60,600 bases of DNA from Deltaproteobacteria bacterium (GTDB lineage Bacteria; Myxococcota_A; Polyangia; DRWM01; JAAZOP01). Every line of letters begins with the position of its first letter. The first letter of the stretch is position 1. Positions 1 through 12,400 of this stretch are shown here, one piece after another. Location of the stretch: the NCBI GenBank assembly GCA_016218815.1, contig JACRCX010000160.1, positions 1 through 60,600 on the forward strand, read 5' to 3'. Under the pieces are notes generated by a model that did no database searches, was not told the DNA's origin, and worked only from the letters and a program-made list of their open reading frames with translations. The position numbers were made by a program, and so were the translations under genes.

Positions 1-417
1 GATCAGCTTCGTGTTCGTGTCGGCCTTCCCGCCACCCATCGCCACCCTCCCCGCGCCACATCACCAGCGCGCGGGGCGAATCTGCTATGTCGGCAGGACG
101 ATGGCCCAATTCTTGGAAGACGGGCCACCTTGAAAGGGCTGGCCCCGGCGGCGAGCCTGCCCACCCATCCGCCCGGGGCTTTGTCCGGCGGACCCAACGC
201 GAACTTGCAGGAAACGTGACGAGGGTCTCGGCGGGCATGGTCTCGTGCCGGCCGGTCGCCCAAGGGAACCGCTCCACGGCGAGTCGGTCGGATCGATGGC
301 ACGCCCTCACGTCGTTGGCGCAAGAGGCGGGAGCGGTTCGGCACGGACTTCGGGGTGACTCGCGGCGTCGGGTGAGCCGCGAGCGGGGCTCGTTCAGGGA
401 CGGACACGGAGGGAACG
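1..417. other. Upstream region, no supported gene
   Basis: I see no gene that can be supported here. Open frames exist on both strands but their composition is arginine/proline-rich and out of phase, as expected of non-coding GC-rich DNA. The last bases carry a purine-rich GGAGGG just before the start codon of the giant RHS gene, a plausible ribosome binding site. The promoter of that gene must lie here, but no clear -35/-10 pair was recognised. Confidence 0.5.
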
Positions 418-3400
418 ATGCAACGGACAGAGGAACGGTGCCGGGTCGGCGGTCGGGGCAGTCGGGCGCGTGGATGGCTGGGGACCGTGGCCATCGTGGC
501 GGCGTTGCTGGGCGGTTGCGGGAACGGCGGCGCCGGTGATGATGCGGGGGCCGTCGGAACGACCTCGCTCGCCGTCGAGACCGAGGCGTGCGGGAACGGC
601 ACGCTCGACCTCTACCGGGCGCCGCCTCCCGCTTGCCCGAACCCCTCCGTCGTGACGGAGGTGTTCGACCGCGTCGCGCTCAACGCGTGGTTGGCCAACC
701 CCACCACGACGCTCGACCTCAAGGACTCCATCGCGTTCTCGAACGAGCCGTTGGAGATCTCGACCGCGTGCGACGTCATCGTCCGTAGCGGGGTCGTGCT
801 CACGGGCCTCACCGACGTCTTCATCGCCGCGCGGCGGGTGGACAGCTACGCCGACGTCACGGCCACGGGGCGCGTGGACGTGCGCGCCGCGGAGTCGGTC
901 TACCTGCGTACGGCTTCGAGCGTGACGGGGCCGGCCGTGGCCATCGCGCTCGAGGCGCCGTACGTGGACGACTACGCCGATAGCTCGGTGACCGGGCTCT
1001 ACTGCGTCGAGGCGACTGGAGAGGTGTACGTCCGCCAGGCGTCGAAGAACGGCTCCGCCGGCGGCGCCGTGAACGTGACCGGAAGCATGGTGGACGTCCA
1101 CGGGGACTTCACCAGCCCCGGCACCGTGCGCATGGTCTCGACCGGAGACCTCTACCTGCGCGAGGCGGCGAGGCTGACGAGTGCCGGCGACGTCACGCTG
1201 TCCGCCGGGGGCGACCTCGACGTGCATGGCGACCTCCTCGGCGCCGGCCACGTGACCTTCGGTGCGGGCGGCGACCTCTTCTACCGGCAGGCCGCGCGCA
1301 TCGAGAACGCCACGAGCGTCGGCATGACCTCCGGCGGGTTCCTCGACTTCCACGGTACCCTGTACGCCGCGGGCCCCGTGGCGCTCCAGGCCGACAGCTT
1401 CTTCTACCGCGACGCCGCGCTCATCGAGACGAGCGGCGACGTCGCCGTCACGGTGACCGGCACGACGCTCACCGATTTCTACGGCACGATGCGGTCGAAC
1501 GGGAACATCGCCCTCTCGGCCGACTCGCTCTATCTGCGGCAGGCGGCCCTCACCAAGTCGGATCGGGACGTCACCCTCGACGTGGCCGGTCGCTTGGACA
1601 TGCGCGGCAAGATCCAGCAGAACGAGGACGTGCGCGTCCTCACCGGCACGTACAAGCTCTACGGCACCCACAGTTTTGCGGGCAACGTGAGCTGCATCAT
1701 CGCCGGCTCGAAGACCTCGGATAGCGTGGCGGCCATCGGGTGCTCCGAGTCGCCCGACGCCTCGGCGCCGACCTGGCCGGCGGGCAGTTCCCTCACCGCG
1801 AGCGGCATCGGACCGACAAGCCTCACGCTCTCCTGGACGGCGGCGACCGACACCGTCGGCGTCGTCGCGTACCGGATCTTCCAGGACGGGGCGCTCATCG
1901 GCGACACGAGCGCGGGCACCCGGACGCTTGCCGTGGCGGGGCTCGCGTCCGGCACGACCTACTCCTTCAAGGTGGAAGCCGGAGACGCGGCGGGGCGGTG
2001 GAGCAGGACTGGGCCCTCGACCTCTGCGACGACGAGCGGCGGGGACAGCGATGGGCCGGTGCTGACCATCGAGACGCCGACCGAGGGCGAGGTCGTCACG
2101 TTGTCCCCGGTGCTCGTCGGGGGCACCGTCACGGACGCGTCGGGAGTGGCCGGGGTCACCATCAACGGCGAGCCGGCAGGCGTGCGCGATGGCATCTTCA
2201 AGGGCTCCGTGTCCCCCACCCCCGGCACCAACGTCGTGGTGGTCGTCGCCACGGACGTTCTTGGCAACTCGACGACGGCCACCGTGACCTTCACCTACGC
2301 GCCGGACGAGACGGCGCCGGTGGTGACCATCACGGAACCGGCGGACGGGGCGACCGTGGTCGAGCCCTGGGTCCTCGTCCGCGGAACGGCATCGGACGAC
2401 ACGGGCGTCACGACCGTTCTGGTGAACGGAATGTACGTCGGCGTGGCCGGCGACGAGTTCTCGGCCTGGGTGAACCTCGTGCCCGGGCCGAACACGATCT
2501 ACGTCATCGCCTACGACGCTGCCGGCAACTCGGGTAGCGCGTCGGTCTCCGTCACCTACGAGGCCGACGTCGAGGGCCCGGCCCTGGCGATCACGTCGCC
2601 GACGGACGGCGCGACCGTCTACACCTCCTGGGTGACCGTCACGGGAACCGTCAGCGACCCCTCCGGGGTCTCGAGCGTCCTGGTGAACGGCGCGTGGGCG
2701 TCTGTAATAGGAGATCAATTCGATGTCGTTGTCGGGCTGGCGCCCGGCGCCAACGACCTCATCACCGTCGCATCCGACGTGTGGAGTAATGTGAGCACGG
2801 CCAGCGTCCATGTCGTGTACTACTTGGACAGCTCCGCACCGACCGTGGTCATCGAGCAGCCCGCGGACGGCGCGATGCTGTCCGAATCGCCGGTGCTGGT
2901 CGCCGGCACGGTCTCGGACGACCTCGGCGTCGTGGCCGCGTTCGTGAACGGCGTCGAGGTCCCGCTCGTGGGAGGCCGGTTCGAGATGTTGCTCGACCTG
3001 CCGGTCGGCGGCAATTGGATCACGGTGACGGCCGCGGACGCTGCGGGGAACTGGGGCTGGTCGCAGGTCTACGTCTTCTACATGCCCGAGACGGAAGGCC
3101 CGATGATCATCGTGACGTTGCCGGCGGAAGGCGCCGTGCTCCACGAGAGCCCCGTCGTCGTGACGGGCACCGTGACGGACAGCTCCGGCGTGGCCGGCGT
3201 CTGGGTCAACGGAGTGCCCGTCCCGCTCGTGGGGAACACGTTCGAGACCACGGTCGAGCCCGTCGTCGGCGGGAACTGGGTCACGGTGTCCGCGGTGGAC
3301 GTCTACGGCAACGGGTCCTACGTGCCGGTGTGGTACGTCTACACCACCGACGTAACGCCGCCGACGATCGTCGTCGAACAGCCGGTGGACGGGACGACGG

Positions 3401-6400
3401 TCTACACCTCCACCGTCACGGTCGCCGGGACGGTCAGCGACGAGTCGGCCGTCGCGAGCGTCGCCGTGAACGGCGTGCCTGTCGGCCTCTCCGGCAGCCG
3501 CTTCGCGCTGGACGTCGCGTTGACTCCCGGGTCGAACGCCATCCTCGTCGCCGCGAGCGACGTGTGGGGGAACAGCGCCAGCGCGAGCGTCACCGTCGAG
3601 TACGTCGTGGACGCCACGCCGCCCTCCATCGTCATCGAGCAGCCGACCTCCGGCGAAACCGTGTACGCGACGCCGGTGCTAGTCTCGGGCCAGGTTTCGG
3701 ACACGAGCGGTGTTTCTGCGGTCTACGTGAACGGCGTCCTGGTAACCTTGGCCGGGGGCGAGTTCTCGGCGTCCGTCGAGGTGCCGAGCGGCCCGAGCTG
3801 GATCACGGTCCAAGCCGTGGACGGGGCCGGCAACTGGGGCAGCTCCTCGGCCCTCGTCACCTACGCGCTCGAGGCCGACCCGCCGGTCCTGACCATCCTC
3901 TCGCCGACCGACGGCGAGACGGTCTACTGGTCCTTCGTGACGGTCAGCGGCACGGTGACGGACGCCTCGGGCGTGGCAAGCGTCTACGCCAACGGCGGCT
4001 GGACGCCGGTGACCGGCGATCACTTCGACGGCTTCGTCGAGCTGGTGCCGGGCTTGAACACCATCGTGGTCACCGCCACGGACGTTTGGGGGAACCATTC
4101 GACCGCGTCGGTGACCGTGACCTTCCAGGCCGACACGACTCCCCCGACGATCGTCATCGAGCAGCCGACAGATGGCGCGGTCGTCACCGAGCCATCCGTG
4201 CTGGTGACGGGTCAGGTCTGGGACGACTCCGTGATCGAAGTCGTCCGCGTGAACGGCGTCGAGGTGCCGCTCGTGGGGGGGCGGTTCGAGACGACGGTCA
4301 GCCTGGTCCCGGGCTACAACGGCATCTACGCCGAGGTCACGGATCCGGTGGGCAACTACGCCTCTACGTCGGTGACGGTGCGCTACGTCACCGACACGGA
4401 TTCGCCGCTGCTGACGGTCACCTCGCCGACCGAAGGCGAGGTCGTCTTCTCTCCCGTGCTGTACGTGGTCGGCACCGCCTCCGACGCGTCGGGTGTGCCG
4501 CAGGTTCTCGTGAACGGCGGCATCGTCACGTGGACAGGTCCGGACCAGTTCGAGGGGCTCGTCTTCCTGGTGCCGGGCAGCAACATCATCACGGTGACCG
4601 CGACGGACTCGTGGGGCAACGTCTCGCTGCGCACCGTCCACGTGGTGCTGGTGGAGGACACGCCGCCGCCGTCCATCGTCATCGAGCAGCCGATCGCGGA
4701 GGCTACGGTCGGAGAATCCGCGGTGCTCGTGGCGGGCACGGTCACCGACGACCACGCCGTCGAGACGGTGTACGTGAGGGGCCTGCCGGCTTCGGTGGTC
4801 GCCGATCGCTTCGAGGCCACGGTGGATCTGACGCCCGGCATGAACTGGATCGAGGTGGTCGCCGTGGACGAGGCCGGTAACGTCGCCTTCAGCGGCGTGG
4901 CCGTCTACTACGACGCCGCGGGGCCGTCGGTGATCGTCGCACACCCCAGCCATGGCGCAACGGAGAGGTACTCTCCGGTCGCCGTCAGCGGCACGGTGAC
5001 CGATCACACGGGAATCGCCGGCGTCCTGGTGAGCGGGATCAGCGCGAGCGTCGCCGCGGGCGCGTTCAGCGCGTCCATCGCGCTCGCGCCCGGCGCCAAC
5101 ACGATCGAGGTCGTGGCCACCGACATCTTCGGCCACGCAACGACGGTGGCCGTGGGAGTCACCTACGTGCCCGACGCCTCACCGCCGGGGGTCGTCATCA
5201 CGCAGCCGCTGAGTGGGCAAACGTTGTACGCCACCCCGATCACCGTACGAGGTACCGCCAGCGACGATTCGGCCGTGACCGAGGTGCGGGTCAACGGCAA
5301 CCTCGCTTCGCTCGCGGGCGGCGTGTTCCAGGGGCCCGCGGCGCTGGTCGAGGGATCGAACCACATCGAGGTCACGGCGGTGGACGTCTCCGGGAACGTC
5401 GGACTCGCTGCAGTGGACGTGACCTACGTCGCCGATTCGACGGGCCCCTCGGTCGTCGTGACCTCGCCGGCCGATGGCTCCACCGTTTGGCGCCGCACGG
5501 CGAACGTCGTCGGCACCGCGACGGATGCGAGCGGGGTTGCGGACGTCCGCGTGAACGGTGCCCGGCTCATGGTGTTCGACGGGAGCTTCGCCACCACGGT
5601 CACGCTGGCCGACGGTGCGAACGAGATCACGGTCGCGGCCACGGACTACGCCGGCAACACCACGGTCGTGCCGGTGCACGTGACCTGCATCGTGGACACG
5701 GCGGCGCCGACGATCGTCATCGAGCAGCCCGCCAGGAACGAGTTCATTCGCCTGGCGCCGGTCCTCGTCGCCGGCACGGTCTGGGATGCCGACGGGATTG
5801 CGTCGGTGACGGTCAACGGCCTGCCGGTTATCCCGGAGGCTGGGCGGTTCGAGACGACGGTCAGTCCTTCGGTCGGCTGGAACGTCGCCACCGTGCAGGC
5901 GGCTGACCCCGCGGGAAACTCCTCCGTGGCGCAGGTGATGTACTTCTACCAGCCGGACACCACATCCCCTGCAATCTACGTGGACGTCCCGACGGATGGA
6001 CAGACCGTCCGGTTCTCGCCGGTGACCGTGTCCGGGCGCGTGGAGGACGATGACGCCGTGGCGGAGGTCCGGGTGAACGACGTTCCCGTCCCCGTGACGG
6101 CGGGACGGTTCTCGAGTACCGTTGAGCTCGTCGTGGGCGACAACGCGATCACCGTGGCGGCGGTGGACCCGACGGGGAACCGGGCGGAGCGGACGGTGCA
6201 CGTCGTGTATGCGCCGGACTTCGCGGGACCGGTGATCGTGATCCAGTATCCTCTGGAGAGCGACGTTGTCTTCGAGACGCCGGTGGACGTCATCGGGACG
6301 GTGACCGACGCCTCGACGATCGTGGGCGTGTTCGTCGACGGCCTCGAAGCCGAGCTGGTGGGTGGCGAGTTCTACGGGTCGGCCGACCTGGTCCCCGGGG

Positions 6401-9400
6401 AGAACACGGTGGTTGTCTCGGCCGTAGACGACCTGGACAACCGCAGCGAGGTTTCCGTGACCGTGGTGTTGGAGGAGTGGGCTCCGCCGGAGGGGCCGGC
6501 GGACGGGTGGATCCACGGCGAAGTCTACGACGACCCGACCGGAGCCCCGCTCGTGCGCGCGCGCATCTCCTCGGACGAGATCGGGCGCGCGGTCGTCAGC
6601 GACAGCCACGGGAAGTTCGTGTACCCCGTTCCTCCGGTAGACGAGCCGGCGCCCGGCCCGCTGGAGTCCGACGGCACGCGGCCAGTTCGCCTCCGCATCA
6701 CCGCCGACGGGTACCTGGAGGCGGTGCGGGTCGTGAATGTGCCGCAACACCCGATGTGGTTCGAGACGACCGTGGAACCTGCGTACCTCATGCGCCGTGA
6801 CCCCGCGGCGACGCCGATCGGCCCGGAGGGCGGCATAGCCTGGAACTCCCTGGGTACCGTGGCCCTGGAGGTCCCGCCAGGCGCGCTGGACCACACCGTC
6901 GAGGTTCGGTTGACCGAGCACCAGTCCGGGCGGTCGTTGCCGATGCCGTTGCCCGGGACCAGCCAGTTCACCTATGCCGTGAAATTCGAGCCCGACGGGA
7001 CGGAATTCGCCGCCCCCGCTCGCGTCTGGGTGGCCAACGACCTGGGCTTCGCCCCCGGCACGTCCATTCCAGTCGGGTGGTTCGACGGCGAGGACTGGGG
7101 CCACGTCGGGACGAGCGTGGTGAGCGACGACGGGCAATGGGTGGTATGGGACGGCGTCAACCACTTCTGTACGGCCGACCTGAACACCTCCTCGTTCGAC
7201 GAGCCGGAGCCGGACGCTTCGTCCGGAGGAACGGACGATGGGGGAGGTGGTGACGGCGGTGATGGCGCGCCATCTCCAGGCGGATGCACCCACCCGCCTT
7301 GCGACCGTCGCGATGGTGGCGACGATGACGAGGACGAGGACGAATGCGAGGAAGAGGAGGGATCGACGATCTCCCGGGATGGCGGGCGGGTGCGCGAGTC
7401 GATCCGCGTCGGGCCGTCAGGCCGCGAGAACGACGGCGGACTCTCTCCGTGGCCGTTGCGGCTCACCTACTCGAGCGGCACGGTCGTTCCGCACGCCCTC
7501 ATCGACCACGCGGTGGCCGGACCCTGCGTCTACGGCCCGACACGGACGGCGAACCCGTACGTGCTCGGGATCCAGGGCCGGAGAATCAACATCGAATACG
7601 AAGCGAACCTGTTGACCGCGTGCCGGTTCGACGACGTGCACGACGCCCGCCTGCGCCACCTCTTCGATGGGCGAGCGACCAACGGGGACATCCTTCCAAC
7701 CGGCCTCTACGGTTTCCACACGCGCATCGCCTCGCGCTACACCGGGGTGAACTACGGCACGACCCCGTGCTTCGGGTGCGCAGCGGTGGCCGATCTCGGC
7801 GTGCCGACGCGCGAGCCGGTCGAGTCCGCCTGGGAGGACGACGACCACGTGTGGATCCGCAACGACGTGCGGAGCGCGTTCGGCGCCGGCTGGGCGTTGG
7901 CGGGTCTGAAGCATCTTGCACGGGGCGGCGATGCACGGAGCTGGGCGGTCTACGGCGGCGGCGGACGCTTGGACCTCTTCGACGGCGTCCGCGCTGGCGA
8001 GGTCCTGACCGTCGCGGGGAACGGACGCCGGGTGCAGATGCAGGACGGCGCTCCCGCCACGCAGGCGACGCTCTACTCCCCGACGGCGATCGCCTTGGAC
8101 GGCGACGGGGCGCTGTTCGTCTTGCACCAGCGGTACGGCAGCGACCACCCCATCATCACCCGCGTGGATCCGATGACGGAGCGCGCATGGGTGATGCTGG
8201 ATGGGACGTGGGTCCCTCCGCTCTTGGGACGAGCCATGGATCTTGGGTGGAGCGCGGAAACAGGCCTACTGGTTCTCACGGACCGCGGTGTGCAGGACAT
8301 CCACTGCGTGCCCGACGCCGGATCGGCATCGGGTATCTCCTGCTCGTTCGACAGCACGTCCATCGCTCTGCTGGACCACGGCGATCGGATGTCAGTCACG
8401 CCGTCCGGCCACATCTACGTCGCTCGCCAGAGCCGGAACGACGTATGGAAGATCAACTTCACCACCGGCGAGGCGGGCCTCGTCGCCGGCACGGGCGTCG
8501 CTGGATTCTTGGGCGACGGCGGACCGGCGGTCTCCGCGATGTTGAACCTCATTGCCGACGTCGCCGCCGATGACGCGGGCAACATCTACATCGCCGACTC
8601 GGGGAACCTGCGCATTAGACACGTGGACCCCGACGGCGTCATCGAGACGGTGGCGGGAAACGGTCTCAATCTCTGGAGCGAGGACGGGCTGTCAGCTCGC
8701 GTGAGTCCCATCTGGCCGCCCACGGCCGTCGCGATCGGTCCGGGCGGCAGGCTGCGCTTCGCCGTCCCGTACTCTGTTCGCGAAGTCGGACCGGCCGGCG
8801 AGTTGGTGACGCTTGTCGGCGGCTACCGACAGGTGACCTACGGTGGCGAGGGACTTCCGGGTCGGCGAGCTGGAGTCGGAACCGTCCGCAAGATGCTGCA
8901 CTCTCCTTTGGGGGACCTCTGGTACGCCGACACCGGAAACCCGACATCCTATGCCGGCGGGTCGGTGGTGAACGCCAATCGCGTCCGCCGTCTGCTCCGC
9001 GAAGATGCTCCTCATGCGCTACTGCCGCTGCCACGGACCGTATCGCAACTCGTCGATGTCGGCGACGGCACGATGTACCTCGAGAATCGCGACGGCACAC
9101 GGTACCTGTTCGACCGGTCCGGCAGGCACGTGCAGACCGTGGCCCGGGACGGGTCGGCCGTTTCCTACGAGTACGACCCCGCGGGAAGGGTGTCGGCCGT
9201 AATCGATGCCGTGGGCCGGGCCGCCACCTTCGTCTACGACTCCGCCGGCAAGCTCGACCGGATCACCGACTTCTCGGAAGCGACGACCGAGTTCACCGTG
9301 GATGCGGCGGGAGACCTGGTTGCCGTGCAGCCACCCGGATATGCGACGCCCGCGCGGACGTTCGCGTACGACTCGCAGCACCTCTTGAGCTCGCAGACCA

Positions 9401-12400
9401 ACGGGCGGAAGGTGAGCGCGTACACCTACGGCGAGTGGGGCATGGCGGCCTCCGTTACGCACGGAGACGCGCCGCCGCGAACGATCGTGCCGGCCGACTC
9501 CCGCTTCCTGAACAACGGTGACGAGGGTCGGACGGGGGTGCAGTTCATCGGGGTGGACAACGTGGCCGGCTTCCCGTTCGCGGCCATGGTGACCGATGAA
9601 CGCGGCGTGACCCGCGAGTACGCCTACGGCGCGCCTGGGGTCATCACCGGATGGAGGCGTTGGACCGGAGATCCGTACGCCACGATCTACGATCTGGTCG
9701 AGGAAATGGACCCGAACGGGCTGAAGACGAGGTACTACCGTGGGGTCTTCCAAGGCCCGTTCGAGCGGTTGTACGACGCGACCGGGCGCCTTCTCTGGTC
9801 CAGGAGTGGCTACATCGGGACGACCGAGTTCACCTGGGAGTACGACCCGGAGTGCGGCACTCCGGTCGTGAGGAACCGCTGGGACGTCTGGGGCTCCGTC
9901 ACCGCCACCGAAACCTGGACGTGGGACGAGAGTTGCCGATTGACCTCGCGGACGGACGAGACTGGCGTGACCACGACGTACGAGTACGACGTCTTGACGG
10001 GCCTGCTCGCCGAGGAAGTCGACCCGCTCGGCTGGCGTGTTCGCTACCAGTACGACGAGTACGGCCGGCGCGTCTACGAGGAACGGCGCGATGGGACCGT
10101 CACCACGGTCGAATACGATTCCTCCGACCGGGTCGTGCGGGAGACCCGAACGGCATCCGGCGGCCTGTTCCAGGAGACGCAGCGGACCTACGACGACGAG
10201 GGGCGGTTGCGGTTCGTGTACGGCCCTGCTCTGGGATACACCGAGTACCGGTACGACGAATCCTCGCCGGGCTGCGGTGGTGGGTGCTGCTCCTGCCGAA
10301 GCCCCGGTCCGACGACGGTGATCGACCCCGACGGCAACGTGACGCAGTACGTGTACGACGCCGAGGGCCGGACCATCCAGGTCACTGACCCGACCGGAGC
10401 GGTGACGTCACGCGACTACGACGACGCAGGCTTGTTGGCCTCGACGAGCGACGACGCCGGGCGTCGCACGTTCTACGAATACGACTGGAACCAGCGCCTC
10501 TCCTCGGCGACAGACGCCGCCTCCGGCACAACCGCGTACACCTACAGCTCGTTCCGCTCCGACAACGCCGTGGAGAACGTGACCGATGCGGAGGGTCGAG
10601 TCTCGTACTATCGTTGGGGTACGGACGGAGACACCTACGGCAGCGTCACCCACACGAATCTCCCCGACTCGGGCTGGGACGAGTACCATTACACCTACGG
10701 CCGACTCCGCCAACAGTCTCGGGCGGCGGCAGTCCACTCACGGTACGACCGGGACGCGAGCGGGCGCGTGACGCGAATCTCCTTCGGCGCGAGTTCAGGG
10801 CGCCGGCAGTTCCGCGTGGAGTACGAGCGGGAGGCCGCGCTTGGCCGCATCTCTACGGTGCGCGAGGCGCAGGCGCCGGCGGGAACCGACTCGTGGGTCG
10901 AGACCGGGCGCACCGAGTTCCTGTACGACGACGAGGGCCGCGTGTTGTCCGAGGCGCGTACGCAGGACGGGATCGAGTACGCGACCGGCCACGCCTACGA
11001 CGGCTTCGGGAACGTTGTGGAGATGACGTACCCATCCGGCCTCGTCGTGCGGTATGACCGTGACCCGACCAGCCCGTCGCGGCTGGCCGCGGTCGTGGCG
11101 ATCGACGGAGGCGTCGGGACGGTGTTGGCCGAGGACCTCACGTACTCCGACGCCGGCCTGCTGCTCGGCTACACCATGGGCAACGGCCTGCGCTACGAGA
11201 TGGAGCGCGGCGCCGGCGGCCTTGTCGAGCGCATCACGACGGGTCTGCCTGGCGACCCGACCCCGGACATCCTCGACCTCACGTACGCCTACGACGGCGT
11301 CGGAAACATCACCGACATCCTCGACGCGGTGGACGTGGACCGCACGGCGCATTACGATTACGACAACCTCGATCGACTTGTCGGGGCCGACGGATGGTGG
11401 GGGCGCTTGGACTGGACGTACGACCATACCGGGAACCGGCTCTCGGAGTCGCGCCTCGACCCGGGGGCGACGGATGCGGCGGTGTCCAACTACGCCTACC
11501 ACGGCGGGACCAGCCGCCTGCTGACCGTGACGGGCGCGGCGACTGGGGCGACGGAGCACGCGCTGGAGTACGACGCGTCCGGCAACGCGACGCGGTACGA
11601 CGACGTGCTCCTGGAGTACGATTCCGCCGACAGGGTCATCGCGTTCCGGGACCGGGCGACCGGTGAACTTGTCGAGGAGAACACGTACGACCACGCGTTC
11701 CGGCGCACGAAGCGCGTCGAGTACCTCGACCAAGACGGCGATACGGTACTCGAGACGTCCACGTGTACAGCTTTCGCGTACGACCGAAAGGAACGGCTGT
11801 CCGCCGAATACAACTGTTTGACCGGCGCGCCTCTCGCCGAGTATGTCTACCTCAACCGGTTCCATTGCCTTGCTGTTCGAAGGGAAGGCGCATGGAACCT
11901 CCATATCAATGACCATCTCTCGACGCCGAGGAAACTTACCGGCGCCACCGGCTATCTTGAGTGGGATGGCAGCATGGAACCATGGGGGACCACGCGCGAG
12001 TGGGTCGCGACCGTCTCCCAGTCCGCCCGGTTTCCCGGACAGATTGAGGACGTTCGGGGCCTTCCCTTCTACAACCACTATCGGTACTACCTGCCCGACC
12101 TCGGGCGGTTCGCTTCCGCGGATCTGCTGCTAATGGGTTGCTCGCTGTCGGGTCCCGCGATTCTCCCGTACGCGTATGCGAACGACCGGCCCGTCCTGCT
12201 CACAGACGACTCGGGGCTGAAGGTCGTCGGCTGGGAGGGATGTCCGGACGGTTGGGATTCGCGCTTCGAAAGGGTTGCAAGACGGGCTCGGTGTATGGAC
12301 ATCTACGACCAACCCGACAATGCGCTGGACGTCTACAACCTATTTGAAGATGATGAGCCCGTCATAACTGTCAGATGCACCAACGAAGTGCTGCGCGACG

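Noticed and set aside
3..602. Long open frames on both strands before the RHS gene
   Set aside because: Composition is Arg/Pro-rich and the frames overlap the RHS signal-peptide region in the opposite sense. High GC makes long spurious frames common.
394..3144. Minus-strand open frame of over 900 codons opposite the RHS gene
   Set aside because: His/Arg/Gly-rich and follows the codon pattern of the RHS gene; a shadow. Similar antisense frames over the Ig repeats, AddAB, MoxR and MMPL genes were rejected for the same reason.
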